Shown here in pieces: positions 42,636-50,725 of a stretch of DNA of 64,000 nucleotides. The stretch spans positions 84,153 through 148,152 of the forward strand of contig NZ_JABFAM010000013.1 of assembly GCF_013623775.1 (NCBI RefSeq). Reading direction: 5' to 3'. The position numbers and the translations under genes were made by a program. This DNA comes from Rufibacter sp. XAAS-G3-1. Its GTDB lineage: Bacteria > Bacteroidota > Bacteroidia > Cytophagales > Hymenobacteraceae. Under the pieces are notes generated by a model that saw only the letters and a list, made by a program, of their open reading frames with translations, did not search any database and was not told where the DNA came from. The stretch's first letter is position 1, and every line of letters starts with the position of its first letter.

Positions 42636-43487
42636 ATGCCTATTCAACGCGACCGCCTCTACGCAGATGTTCAGTTCCTGACTACCTTGAATCCGCCCCG
42701 GAGCATAAGCTATCCGGAGTCTTTGAAGAAAGCGGCCGCCTACGTTGAAGCCGAGTTCTGCCAATTGAGCGGGCGGGTGCGCAAGCAGGAGCTGCACCTG
42801 GGCTTTCAGAACCTGATTTTGTCTTATGGGCCCGAAGACGGCGAGCGGGTGATTGTGGGGGCCCATTATGATGCCTGCGGTGATACGCCCGGGGCCGATG
42901 ACAATGCCAGTGCCGTAGCCGGATTGTTGGAATTGGCCCGGGCCATCCATGAGGAGAAGCCCGAGGTAAAGCATAGAATTGACTTTGTCGCTTTCAACTT
43001 TGAGGAGCCGCCGTACTTTGCCACCGAAAAAATGGGAAGCGCCGTGCATGCCAGATCCATGAAAAATGACAAGGTAGAGGTAAAGCTGATGATCTGCCTG
43101 GAGATGATCGGGTATTTTACAGATAAGCCCCACTCGCAGGAGGTTCCGCACCCGTCTCTGAAGAACCTGTACCCCAGCACCGGCAACTTTATTGTGGTGG
43201 TAGGGAAAATGGGACAGGAGCGCACCATTGAGCGGGTGCAGCAATTCATGAAAGAACATGCAAGGGTAAACGTCCAATCTATTGCCGCCCCGCCGGGTTT
43301 GCCGGGCGTCTCTCTCTCAGACCACCGCAATTACTGGGAGCAAGGCTACCAGGCCGTCATGATCAATGATACGTCCTATCTCCGGAACCCCCATTATCAT
43401 CAAAGGTCAGACACCATTGACAAACTTGATTTCACCAGAATGACCGAGGTGGTAAGAGGCGTGTATGCCGCCATGCTGAATTTTTAA
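42636..43487 (+). CDS. M28-family zinc peptidase
   Basis: 283 aa. Aminopeptidase fold with two-zinc ligands: H and D of VGAHYDACGDTPGADDNASA, the general base E in FNFEEPPYF, a further ligand in ICLEMIGYF and a late H in LRNPHYHQRSD. It has no signal peptide, so probably cytoplasmic, unlike many M28 enzymes. It would remove N-terminal residues from peptides; specificity unknown. Separate transcription unit. Confidence 0.88.
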   Translation: MPIQRDRLYADVQFLTTLNPPRSISYPESLKKAAAYVEAEFCQLSGRVRKQELHLGFQNLILSYGPEDGERVIVGAHYDACGDTPGADDNASAVAGLLELARAIHEEKPEVKHRIDFVAFNFEEPPYFATEKMGSAVHARSMKNDKVEVKLMICLEMIGYFTDKPHSQEVPHPSLKNLYPSTGNFIVVVGKMGQERTIERVQQFMKEHARVNVQSIAAPPGLPGVSLSDHRNYWEQGYQAVMINDTSYLRNPHYHQRSDTIDKLDFTRMTEVVRGVYAAMLNF

Positions 43488-43539
43488 CACAATGCGCTGA
43501 AAACAAGCAAAGCACAACCCGCTTCTAATACCCTCCAGT

Positions 43540-43864
43540 AGAGCATGTTCAAAATTTGGCTTTGGGCTGCAAACGGCCATGGAGCGAATCAGCGTTAACT
43601 TAGAAGCTGTCAATAATTTTAGGCCTGTTTTCATAAAAACAGCCCAAAAACAAAGGCCTCAGCCCATGCTTGCGCCAGGGCACAATATAAACCTCCCGTT
43701 AATAGGCTGCTTTTATGAAAACAGCCTATTAACGATGTCATAAGTGGACGCTCGCTAACGCATTACTTTAGATGGCAGTTGATGAATAACTCTAACAGGT
43801 TCACTTTTACCTCCTTCGCAGCGCTGCTACGAGGCTCCCAACTTCTTTGGCAGAACCTTGGTCT
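43540..43864. repeat. Degenerate family-B copy broken up by two family-A palindromes
   Basis: The left arm 43540-43590 (AGAGCATGTTC, GGGCTGCAAACGGCCATGGA) and the central/right block 43814-43858 (TTCGCAGCGCTGCTACGAGG, GGCAGAACC) match a B element but are about 220 bp apart. Between them are family-A copies at 43617-43651 (TTTTAGGCCTGTTTTC ...) and 43697-43734 (CGTTAATAGGCTG with CAGCCTATTAACG). The right terminus is lost. Suggests later insertions into an old B copy. Confidence 0.6.
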
Positions 43865-44183
43865 TACTAGTTGAGTCAGTAACCCCAAGAGTTTACCATG
43901 TTCTTACTGCTAAGTATGCGGACAAGAGAGGATAACGTAATCCTGTTTCCGTACTTAAAGTGTAAAACAAGCTAGCCAATCATACTGCTGCCCAAGTGGT
44001 TTAAACCATTCTTTTGCTAGGTAGAAATCGTATCTTATTTTATAGTAATGGTTTTCTATAGCAACGGTTTTGGGGGGTTCTTTTCAGAAACAGAGAAATT
44101 TGTCAGTGATACTGGCAAGTATCTTGCAATATTATTTTATATTTTTGTACTCTATTGAATTAATGTTGATTTATTTTCCTTTC
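43865..44183. other. AT-rich promoter region of the propeller protein
   Basis: No gene. TATTTTTG at 44140-44147 matches the -7 element 37 nt before the ATG; no clear -33 TTG at 19 nt is seen. Confidence 0.4.
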
Positions 44184-45140
44184 ATGAGAATGAATAGAGG
44201 CGTTTTCTTACTTTTTTGTTTTTTTGCCCACCTTTCTTTTGGCCAAACCAAGCTCAAACCGCTTGCCGTGCTGAAGCATGAAAACGACTTGCAGTTCCAG
44301 GATGCGGTTTTCTCTCCTGAGGGAAATAGGTTGGTATCTGTGGGAAACAAAGGCGTGGTGTATCTCTGGGATGTTTCCCAAACCTATCCGGTGAGCTATA
44401 AACAAGTGCATGAGGGAACCGCTTTCGCCTGCGCCTACTCCAAAGACGGCAAATACATTGTCACCGGCGGCGAAGAGAAATCTATCAAAATACTAAAGGC
44501 AAATGATCTGAGTTTGGTGAAGACCATTGACGGTTTGCCTGCCCAGGTGCGGGAAATAGCCATGACCGGTAACCGCTTGGTCGTGCTGCTGCAAAACAGT
44601 GAGATCCAGATTTATACCACTGATAGCTGGACTAAGGTCGGCAAGCCCAAGTATGCCGCCAAAGACGCCAAAATACTGTTCAATCACAAAGGCGACCGTT
44701 TCTATACCTGGTTTTCCAGCCGCATTTCGGTGTACTCGGCTAAGGACGGACAACTCCTCAAGGTTTTCAAAACAAACTACGCCACGCCCACAGACCTGGC
44801 CCTGAGCAAAGATGATAAGTATTTGGTGGTAGGGTTTGGGCAGGCCAATGAAATCATGCGCATCTATAATGCCTCAGATTTCAAACACATAAAGTCCGTG
44901 AAAAAGAGCGGAGCCGGAGATTACGCCAGTGGCATTTCTTTCCTCCATAACAGCAACAAAGTACTATACCAATCAAACGCGGGCATCCCTAACCTCAAAA
45001 TCTACGACCTGGAAAAAGATAGGCACACCACATTATCCAGAGGAAATGCCGCCGAGCGGACGTCTATCTCCAAAGATGATTCTACAGTGCTGCTTACTCC
45101 CAAGGCAAGCAATTCCATTCAGTTAATGTCTCTGATGTAA
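44184..45140 (+). CDS. Exported WD40-like beta-propeller protein
   Basis: 318 aa from ATG 44184, which gives the signal peptide MRMNRGVFLLFCFFAHLSFG cut before QTKLK. Longer frames from 44070 have an unrelated leader. About six to seven propeller blades: AVFSPEGNRLVSVGNKGVVYLWD, CAYSKDGKYIVTGGEEKSIKIL, LSKDDKYLVVGFGQ ... MRIYNAS and so on. Such propellers bind proteins or peptides. It is periplasmic or surface-exposed; role unknown. It is followed by the E-C-D repeat block. Confidence 0.85.
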   Translation: MRMNRGVFLLFCFFAHLSFGQTKLKPLAVLKHENDLQFQDAVFSPEGNRLVSVGNKGVVYLWDVSQTYPVSYKQVHEGTAFACAYSKDGKYIVTGGEEKSIKILKANDLSLVKTIDGLPAQVREIAMTGNRLVVLLQNSEIQIYTTDSWTKVGKPKYAAKDAKILFNHKGDRFYTWFSSRISVYSAKDGQLLKVFKTNYATPTDLALSKDDKYLVVGFGQANEIMRIYNASDFKHIKSVKKSGAGDYASGISFLHNSNKVLYQSNAGIPNLKIYDLEKDRHTTLSRGNAAERTSISKDDSTVLLTPKASNSIQLMSLM

Positions 45141-45175
45141 TACCGGTGCGCCTTTAAAGGAGTTGGAGGAGCACC

Positions 45176-45210
45176 AGAACCCACCCCTACCCCCTCCGGA
45201 GAGGGAATCT
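45176..45210 (-). repeat. Family-E hairpin, copy 3
   Basis: CAGAACCCACCCCTACCCC, CTCCGGAGAGGGAAT; reverse orientation of the other two copies. Confidence 0.6.
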
Positions 45211-45235
45211 TATAGGGAAAAATTATTTCCTTGCT

Positions 45236-45354
45236 GTTCGGGAGTTCTACTCCCGAACCTGCCTGCTGCGGAGTTCTACTCCGCCGGAAACCACGGGCAA
45301 AAGAAGGGGAGTAGAACTCCCCGGCAGCTTGCTTCCGGAGTGGAACTCCGAAAG
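45236..45354 (+). repeat. Family-C triple-hairpin repeat, copy 3
   Basis: 119 bp, same length as copy 1. GTTCGGGAGT/ACTCCCGAAC, CTGCGGAGTTC ... GAACTCCCCGGCAG, CTTCCGGAGT/ACTCCGAAAG. Differences from copy 1 often keep base pairing. Confidence 0.8.
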
Positions 45355-45466
45355 AGCGGGTAAGAACGGTTTGGTTTTCTGGAAGTTTCAGGAACTAAAT
45401 AGCCGCTCCTTTTCCCTACAAGATTAGCCGAGGAAGTAAATCCGGGCCATAGAAAAAGGGTTTTGC

Positions 45467-45733
45467 TCCTTTCCCCGTTTCCAGTCTTCCCTGAGCCGCC
45501 TCGCTTTTGGCCTTAGATAAGCAAAACTAAGAGCAAATATCTTCTCAGGCCGAAAGGGCAGTGCGAGAGGGGAAGACGGGGCCCCGCGGCCGTGAGCGCT
45601 TAGCGGAAACTATGCAAAGAGACGCACCTGCACCCATGCAAAAAGCGGAAAAGCCAAGGGAACAGCAAACTGCGTGCACCTGCTAATACCACAGAATAAA
45701 CAGAAAAGCCAAGGGAACAGCATATTCCGTGCC
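45467..45733 (-). repeat. Family-D element, copy 3
   Basis: Reverse orientation. Has both tandem segments (AAAAGCCAAGGGAACAGCA at about 45651 and 45706), CGCGGCCGTGAGCGC, CAGGCCGAAAGGGCAG and GCCTCGCTTTTGGCC, and ends with CAGCATATTCCGTGCC as copy 1 does. Confidence 0.72.
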
Positions 45734-45802
45734 CTACCCATCTCCCTAAAGAAGCCAGTTCCAGGCAGAGGTTAAAAAGGAACCTATAAGAATACAAATC
45801 CT

Positions 45803-45879
45803 CGTTTTAGGGCTATTTTGCGAAATACTGCCTTAAAACAGGAGAGCCAGCCCGGTCAAGGCTGGCTCTCCTGTTTTAA
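45803..45879 (-). terminator. Family-A palindrome fused to the terminator of the alcohol dehydrogenase gene
   Basis: 45803-45839 is a family-A copy (CGTTTTAGGGCTATTTTGCG ... CTGCCTTAAAAC). Its right end is also the left arm of a strong stem, CTTAAAACAGGAGAGCCAGC with its mirror ending at 45879. The stem is 12 nt after the minus-strand stop at 45891 and is followed by T-rich sequence. Confidence 0.8.
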
Positions 45880-45890
45880 GGCAGTTTGAG

Positions 45891-46949
45891 TTAGGCACTG
45901 GTATTTTCCAGGCTTGCCATGTCAATCACAAAACGGTATTTCACGTCACCGGCCAGCATACGGTCATAAGCCGTGTTGATCTGGTTGATGTTGATGACCT
46001 CAATGTCAGAGAGAATGTTGTGCTGGGCACAGTAATCCAGCATTTCCTGGGTTTCGGCAATGCCGCCAATGAGGGAGCCGGCAATGCGGCGGCGGCCGGA
46101 GATAAGGATGCCGGCGTGCAGCTCAGGAGCTTCGGGCGGAACGCCCAGCAGAATCATGGTACCATCGCGGCGCAGCAAGCTGGCGTACATGCCCAGACTT
46201 ACCTTCGCCGATACGGTGTTGATGATAAAGTCAAAATAATTGCTTACCTGCTTGAGCGCCTCGGGGTCTTTGGTGACCACAAACTTGTGCGCTCCCAACG
46301 CCTGGGCATCAGCTTCCTTGTTGGGCGAAGTGGAGAGAACGGTTACTTCGGCGCCCATGGACGCAGCCAATTTCACCGCCATGTGGCCTAGTCCGCCCAA
46401 GCCTACCACGCCCACTTTGTGGCCTTCGCCCACGCCCCAGTGGCGCAGGGGAGAGAACGTGGTAATTCCGGCGCACAGCAAAGGAGCCACCCGTGCCAAA
46501 TCCTGGCCTTCCTGTATTCTCAGCACGAAGTCTTCAGACACTACTATTTGATTGGAGTAGCCCCCGTAGGTTGGGGTTTCTAACCCCGGTTCAGGGCTGT
46601 TGTACGTGCCAATGAAACCTTGCTCGCAGTATTGTTCCAGGCCGTCGTTGCAGCTGGGGCAAGATTGGCAGGAGCCTACCATACAGCCAACGCCCGCCAT
46701 TTCGCCCTCCCTGAATTTCTTTACGTGCTCGCCCACCCGCACAATACGGCCCACAATCTCGTGCCCCGGAACTACCGGATACAGGGCCCCGCCCCATTCG
46801 CCTTTGGCGGTATGCAAGTCTGAGTGGCAGACTCCGCAAAACAGGATTTCAATTAATACATCATGCGGGCCTACATCACGGCGTTCAAAGTTGAAGGGCG
46901 CTAACGGTGAGTCTGTGTCAAAAGCAGCGTATCCCTTGGTTTCTATCAT
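45891..46949 (-). CDS. Zinc-dependent NAD(P)H alcohol dehydrogenase (YahK/CAD type)
   Basis: 352 aa. Catalytic zinc ligands C41 (GVCHSDLH) and H63/E64 (PGHEIVG), plus a later Cys in LLCAGITTFSPL. Structural zinc cysteines are C94, C97, C100 and C108. The Rossmann motif GVVGLGGLGHMAVKLA and the following strand with TVLSTSPNK suggest NADP(H) preference. Members reduce a broad range of aldehydes to alcohols. Single gene with its own terminator. Confidence 0.93.
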   Translation of the reverse strand: MIETKGYAAFDTDSPLAPFNFERRDVGPHDVLIEILFCGVCHSDLHTAKGEWGGALYPVVPGHEIVGRIVRVGEHVKKFREGEMAGVGCMVGSCQSCPSCNDGLEQYCEQGFIGTYNSPEPGLETPTYGGYSNQIVVSEDFVLRIQEGQDLARVAPLLCAGITTFSPLRHWGVGEGHKVGVVGLGGLGHMAVKLAASMGAEVTVLSTSPNKEADAQALGAHKFVVTKDPEALKQVSNYFDFIINTVSAKVSLGMYASLLRRDGTMILLGVPPEAPELHAGILISGRRRIAGSLIGGIAETQEMLDYCAQHNILSDIEVININQINTAYDRMLAGDVKYRFVIDMASLENTSA

Positions 46950-47125
46950 AGTCTTAGAGTTAATGGTACAGATAATGAGGTATGAACTTAACGATACGAG
47001 AAGAACGATGGTAGGATATGGTTGCTTTCTGGGTTCTTTTGCCTGCTGGGGCTAATGGGCTGGCTTTCAGGTGCTGTTCTCCCATAAACTCTGCTTTCTG
47101 CTGTTATCGGCCCAAAGCAGTTTCT

Positions 47126-47165
47126 CCGTTTTAGGTCTGTTTTTTCAAAAACAGACCTAAAACGG
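47126..47165. repeat. Family-A palindrome overlapping a stop codon
   Basis: CCGTTTTAGGTCTGTTTTTT with AAAACAGACCTAAAACGG (40 bp). The TAG at 47157-47159 on the minus strand, ending the PLP-enzyme gene, is part of the right arm; the arm also encodes its last two residues (Pro-Phe). Confidence 0.82.
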
Positions 47166-48092
47166 AAGGTGGTTGACGTCAATATTTCCGCCCGATAGAA
47201 TCACGCCCACTTTCTGGCCGGCGTATTCAGCCTTGTTTCGTAAAAAAGCGGCCAAAGCAACGGCACTGGAGGGTTCCACAATAATTTTCATGCGTTCCCA
47301 AATAAGCCGCATGGCGGCGGTGATTTCCGTTTCCTCTACCCTGATGATCTTCTCCACATAGTGCTGGATGATGGGGAAGTTGATGTCGCCCAGCTGGGTT
47401 CTGAGGCCATCGGCCAGGGTGTTGGTGCTGTCATTGGTTTCTATCTGCCCGCTTAGCAGCGAGCGGTAGGCGTCATCGGCTTCAAAAGGTTCTCCGCCAA
47501 TTACCTGGCAATTGTTCCCGAAGAAATGGGCCGCTAACGCCGTGCCTCCAATCAGACCACCTCCGCCCACGGGCGAAAAAAGAAAACGTAAATCGGGATG
47601 GTCTTCCAGCAGTTCCATTGCGGCGGTGCCCTGGCCTAAAATCACGTCTCGGTCATTGGACGGATGGATGAAGAACGCGCCCGTTTCTTTTTCTACCTGC
47701 GCGGCCACTTCCTCACGGGCGATGGGGGAGGAGGCGCACTCAATGATTTGGCCGCCGTACCCTCGCACCGCGTCTTTTTTCACCTGCGGCGCATTCTCAG
47801 GCATGACAATGTACGCTTTCACGCCTATGCTTTGGGCCGCCAGAGCCAACGCCTGCGCGAAGTTACCCGACGAATGCGTGACCACGCCGCGCATTTTCTG
47901 CTCCTCAGAAAGTTGCAGCACCGCGTTCACCGCCCCCCGCATCTTAAAGGCCCCCATCCGCTGAAAATTCTCACACTTGAAGAACAGTTCTGCTCCGGCA
48001 ATGTCATTGAGCAAACGCGAAGTGAGCACCGGGGTGCGGTGAATGAAAGGCGTGATTCTATTTTTAGTGGCAATAAGATCTTCTTTTTGCAT
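47157..48092 (-). CDS. PLP-dependent threonine/serine dehydratase or serine racemase
   Basis: 311 aa, fold-type II. Schiff-base lysine K50 (GAFKMRGA), the THSSGNFAQALA substrate/serine loop (residues 72-82) and the phosphate-binding PVGGGGLIGG. There is no C-terminal ACT regulatory domain, so it is of the catabolic dehydratase/serine-racemase type rather than biosynthetic IlvA. It converts Thr or Ser to 2-oxo acid and ammonia, or racemises Ser; sequence alone cannot decide. The last codons lie inside a family-A palindrome. Confidence 0.9.
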   Translation of the reverse strand: MQKEDLIATKNRITPFIHRTPVLTSRLLNDIAGAELFFKCENFQRMGAFKMRGAVNAVLQLSEEQKMRGVVTHSSGNFAQALALAAQSIGVKAYIVMPENAPQVKKDAVRGYGGQIIECASSPIAREEVAAQVEKETGAFFIHPSNDRDVILGQGTAAMELLEDHPDLRFLFSPVGGGGLIGGTALAAHFFGNNCQVIGGEPFEADDAYRSLLSGQIETNDSTNTLADGLRTQLGDINFPIIQHYVEKIIRVEETEITAAMRLIWERMKIIVEPSSAVALAAFLRNKAEYAGQKVGVILSGGNIDVNHLPF

Positions 48093-48115
48093 AAGGAAGG
48101 TAGGAGGTTTACTGG

Positions 48116-48150
48116 GTTTCTGTGCTTCTATTCACAAAATAAGCAGAAAC
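48116..48150. repeat. Family-A palindrome (short-stem variant)
   Basis: GTTTCTGTGCTTCTATT with CAAAATAAGCAGAAAC, between the PLP enzyme and catalase. Confidence 0.6.
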
Positions 48151-48213
48151 TAGGTAATGTAGGCCGCGCGCTTTAAAGAACCCGGGAATGCGGAATAAGG
48201 GGAGGTCGCCAGT

Positions 48214-48274
48214 TTTCTGTTTTATTGGCAAAATTGCCCAAGAAACAGAAATGCCACCCCAATGAGGTGGCATT
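48214..48274 (-). terminator. Family-A remnant plus catalase terminator
   Basis: 48214-48248 (TTCTGTTTTATTGGCAAAAT, TGCCCAAGAAACAG) is a worn family-A copy. It is followed by stem AAATGCCACC/GGTGGCATTT (48249-48274), 26 nt after the minus-strand stop, ending in T-rich sequence. Confidence 0.72.
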
Positions 48275-48300
48275 TCTTGCCTGTAAATCAAAAAACGAGA

Positions 48301-49908
48301 TTAATAAGGATCAGCCTCATGCGAGACATCCTTTGCTTGCTGAACGCCCTCTTGTGGAGAAATAGCGCCGCTTGGGCCTTTGTCATCCTGAGACTTGGTG
48401 GTTTGCGCCAAGCCTTCGGCTACTCTCCGGCCGTAATCTTCATCGGCCAGGGTAAAGTGCTCAATCATCTTGTCCTGAATACGCTTATCGGCGGTAGCCA
48501 GGGTATTGACCAGGTTGGTGATCAAATCATCTTTCTCCCAGTCTTCAAAGTTGCGGTAGGTTTCACCGGCTTGCTTGAAGTCATTGGTGCGGTCAATCTT
48601 CTGACGTACCAGATTGGCTTCATAGCGGGGCATGTACTCTTTTCCTACTTGGGGCGCTTCCTGGATGTTTCCTAAGGTTGAAGGCTCATAGTTGACGTGC
48701 GGGTTCTGGCCGTTGCCGAAATCGGAATGGAAGGACATTTGCCCGCCTCTCTGGTTGGTGGCCACTCTGGTCTTAGGCGCGTTGATGGGCAATTGCAGGT
48801 AGTTGGCGCCCACCCGGTAACGTTGGGTGTCTGAGTAAGAGAAGGTGCGTCCCTGCAACATTTTGTCATCTGAGAACTCCAGGCCGTCTACCAGTACGCC
48901 GGTACCAAACGCCGACTGCTCTACCTCATTGAAATAATCAACCGGGTTGCGGTTCAGGGTCATTTTCCCGACGGGCAGGAAAGGGAACTGCTCCTTTGGC
49001 CACAGCTTGGTATCATCTAACGGGTCGAAGTCCAGTTCTGGGTGCTCGTCATCGCTCATGATCTGCACGCAAAGCTCCCACTCAGGGAAGTTTCCTTCTT
49101 TGATGGCCTCAAACAGATCTTGGGTGGCGTGGTTGAAGTTTTTGCCCTGGATTTCCTGGGCCTCGCCTTGCGTTAGGTTGCGGATGCCTTGCAGCGGCTC
49201 CCAGTGGTACTTAATCAGAACTGCTTCGCCATTGGCGTTCACCCATTTGTAGGTGTTTACGCCGGAGCCTTGCATTTGGCGGTAGTTGGCCGGAATACCC
49301 CATGGCGAGAACAGGAACGTAGCCATGTGCGTTGATTCTGGGGTGTTGGCGATAAAGTCAAAGATGCGCTCGCCGCTCTGGATGTTGGTCACCGGATCTG
49401 GTTTCTGCGAGTGAATCAGATCTGGGAATTTCATGGCATCCCTAATGAAAAAGATCTTCAGGTTGTTTCCTACTAAATCCCAGTTTCCGTCTTCGGTGTA
49501 GAATTTCACGGCAAAACCGCGTGGGTCACGCAACGTCTCTGGCGAATGCCCGCCGTGGCCTACGGTAGAGAAACGCACGAACACCGGCGTCTGCTTGCCT
49601 TTTTCCTGGAACAACTTGGCGCGGGTGTATTTGGCAACCGACTCATCACCTACTTTTCCGTAGGCTTCAAACACGCCGTGGGCGCCGGCTCCGCGGGCGT
49701 GTACTACCCGTTCAGGAATGCGCTCGCGGTCAAAGTGACTGATTTTCTCAATGAAATGGTAGTTCTCCAGCGTAGCAGGGCCCCGGTTGCCTACCGTTCT
49801 AATGTTTTGGTTGTCCGTCACCGGATGGCCTTGGCGCGTGGTGAGGTTCTGGCTTTCCTGACCATTGCCTCCGGCCTGACCGTTTGCTTGATTTTGCTCG
49901 TTTTCCAT
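48301..49908 (-). CDS. katA: Catalase (heme, clade-3 type)
   Basis: 535 aa. Disproportionates hydrogen peroxide. Catalytic H70 ([12 protein letters not shown]), N148 ([10 protein letters not shown]) and the proximal heme ligand Y358 with R354 ([14 protein letters not shown]) are all at the standard catalase positions. The N-terminal 25 residues are a Gln/Asn/Gly-rich tail, and the C-terminal end ([20 protein letters not shown]) is a flexible addition. No flavodoxin-like domain, so it is the small-subunit type. It has no signal peptide and its own terminator. It fits the oxidative-stress theme with ohr. Confidence 0.96.
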   Translation of the reverse strand: MENEQNQANGQAGGNGQESQNLTTRQGHPVTDNQNIRTVGNRGPATLENYHFIEKISHFDRERIPERVVHARGAGAHGVFEAYGKVGDESVAKYTRAKLFQEKGKQTPVFVRFSTVGHGGHSPETLRDPRGFAVKFYTEDGNWDLVGNNLKIFFIRDAMKFPDLIHSQKPDPVTNIQSGERIFDFIANTPESTHMATFLFSPWGIPANYRQMQGSGVNTYKWVNANGEAVLIKYHWEPLQGIRNLTQGEAQEIQGKNFNHATQDLFEAIKEGNFPEWELCVQIMSDDEHPELDFDPLDDTKLWPKEQFPFLPVGKMTLNRNPVDYFNEVEQSAFGTGVLVDGLEFSDDKMLQGRTFSYSDTQRYRVGANYLQLPINAPKTRVATNQRGGQMSFHSDFGNGQNPHVNYEPSTLGNIQEAPQVGKEYMPRYEANLVRQKIDRTNDFKQAGETYRNFEDWEKDDLITNLVNTLATADKRIQDKMIEHFTLADEDYGRRVAEGLAQTTKSQDDKGPSGAISPQEGVQQAKDVSHEADPY

Positions 49909-50424
49909 AGATGAATGGGCTTTAGGATGATAAATATAGTAACGCTTCCCTCTCCAGGAGGTTCAGCAATTATGCGTGTCATTCCTACTCCTAAGTGGCA
50001 GCAGCAAAAAGAGCTACCTAGCTGCTCTTTGCTTACTTCTTCTAAAAGTATACCCCAAAGGTGCCGTGTTTGTTTTTATCTATCAAATCAATAATAACTA
50101 TATTTTGATAGGTTTATTCTATAAAGTTCCGTGAATTAGGTCTTCTTCTCCTACTTTTATTTAAATCCAGGATGCATCAGCCGTCCTGAAGTTTCAAACT
50201 CCAGAGCATGGTAAGTCCAAGTTAAAAACTTGAACATGTTATTTAAAGATTTTCTTGCTTTTCTTTTTACCGTTTCGTGCTCTGGGTCATGATTTCACTT
50301 TGAACCCAATAGGTAGAGTAGTTTAAGACTTCCATAAGGCGAAAGCTTCAGGCAACAGGTATAGGTTCATTATTAAACTAATTGCCTATTTCTTTATATA
50401 AGATATATGAGCAGAATAGACGAT
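49909..50424. other. Gap upstream of catalase, no gene
   Basis: AT-rich. Small palindromes of the AAGTT/AACTT type occur at about 50186-50246, as after the regulator gene at 1.6 kb. No clear promoter with the TAnnTTTG element is seen on the minus strand. Confidence 0.4.
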
Positions 50425-50457
50425 CTGTTTTCTGGCTGTTTTCTCGAAATCTGCTTA
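50425..50457. repeat. Family-A palindrome abutting family B
   Basis: CTGTTTTCTGGCTGTTTTCT with GAAATCTGCTTAAAA. The last bases merge with the left end of the B element that follows. Confidence 0.55.
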
Positions 50458-50619
50458 AAAGCTTGTTTAAATTTCATCTTTGCGCTGCAAACGGCCATAG
50501 AAAGAACCTGCGTTCGCCTTTTTCTCGCACCGTAGCGCTGCTACGCTGCTCAAAAAACGCTTTCGCAGAACCTTTCTCTAGCCATTTTCGCTGGCAAACC
50601 ACAAATTTAAACAAGCTCT
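50458..50619. repeat. Family-B element, full length (162 bp)
   Basis: Left AAAGCTTGTTTAAATTTCA, right AAATTTAAACAAGCTCT; inner TTTGCGCTGCAAACGGCC, AGAACCTGCG, central CCGTAGCGCTGCTACG, CGCAGAACC and TTTTCGCTGGCAAACC. Confidence 0.83.
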
Positions 50620-50683
50620 AAAAACAATAGATGGAGCCATTCACTCGCCGGTGAGTTTGTCAGAAACAGAAGCGGGTGCTTGG

Positions 50684-50720
50684 GTTTAAAGCTTGTTTTC
50701 TGAAAAGTAGGCCGAAAACG
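50684..50720. repeat. Family-A palindrome downstream of sbcD
   Basis: GTTTAAAGCTTGTTTTC, TGAAAAGTAGGCCGAAAACG, ending 6 nt before the sbcD stop codon (minus strand). Imperfect. Confidence 0.58.
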
Positions 50721-50725
50721 GCAAT

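Larger units (their letters stand above)
45141..45802. other. Repeat-filled gap E-C-D, no gene
   Basis: This is the mirror image of the 33-kb block: E 45176-45210, C 45236-45354, D in reverse 45467-45733. The shared tail GGTTTGGTTTTCTGG (45369) and TTTCCCTACAAGATTAGC (45412) lie between C and D. No credible ORF. Confidence 0.65.
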
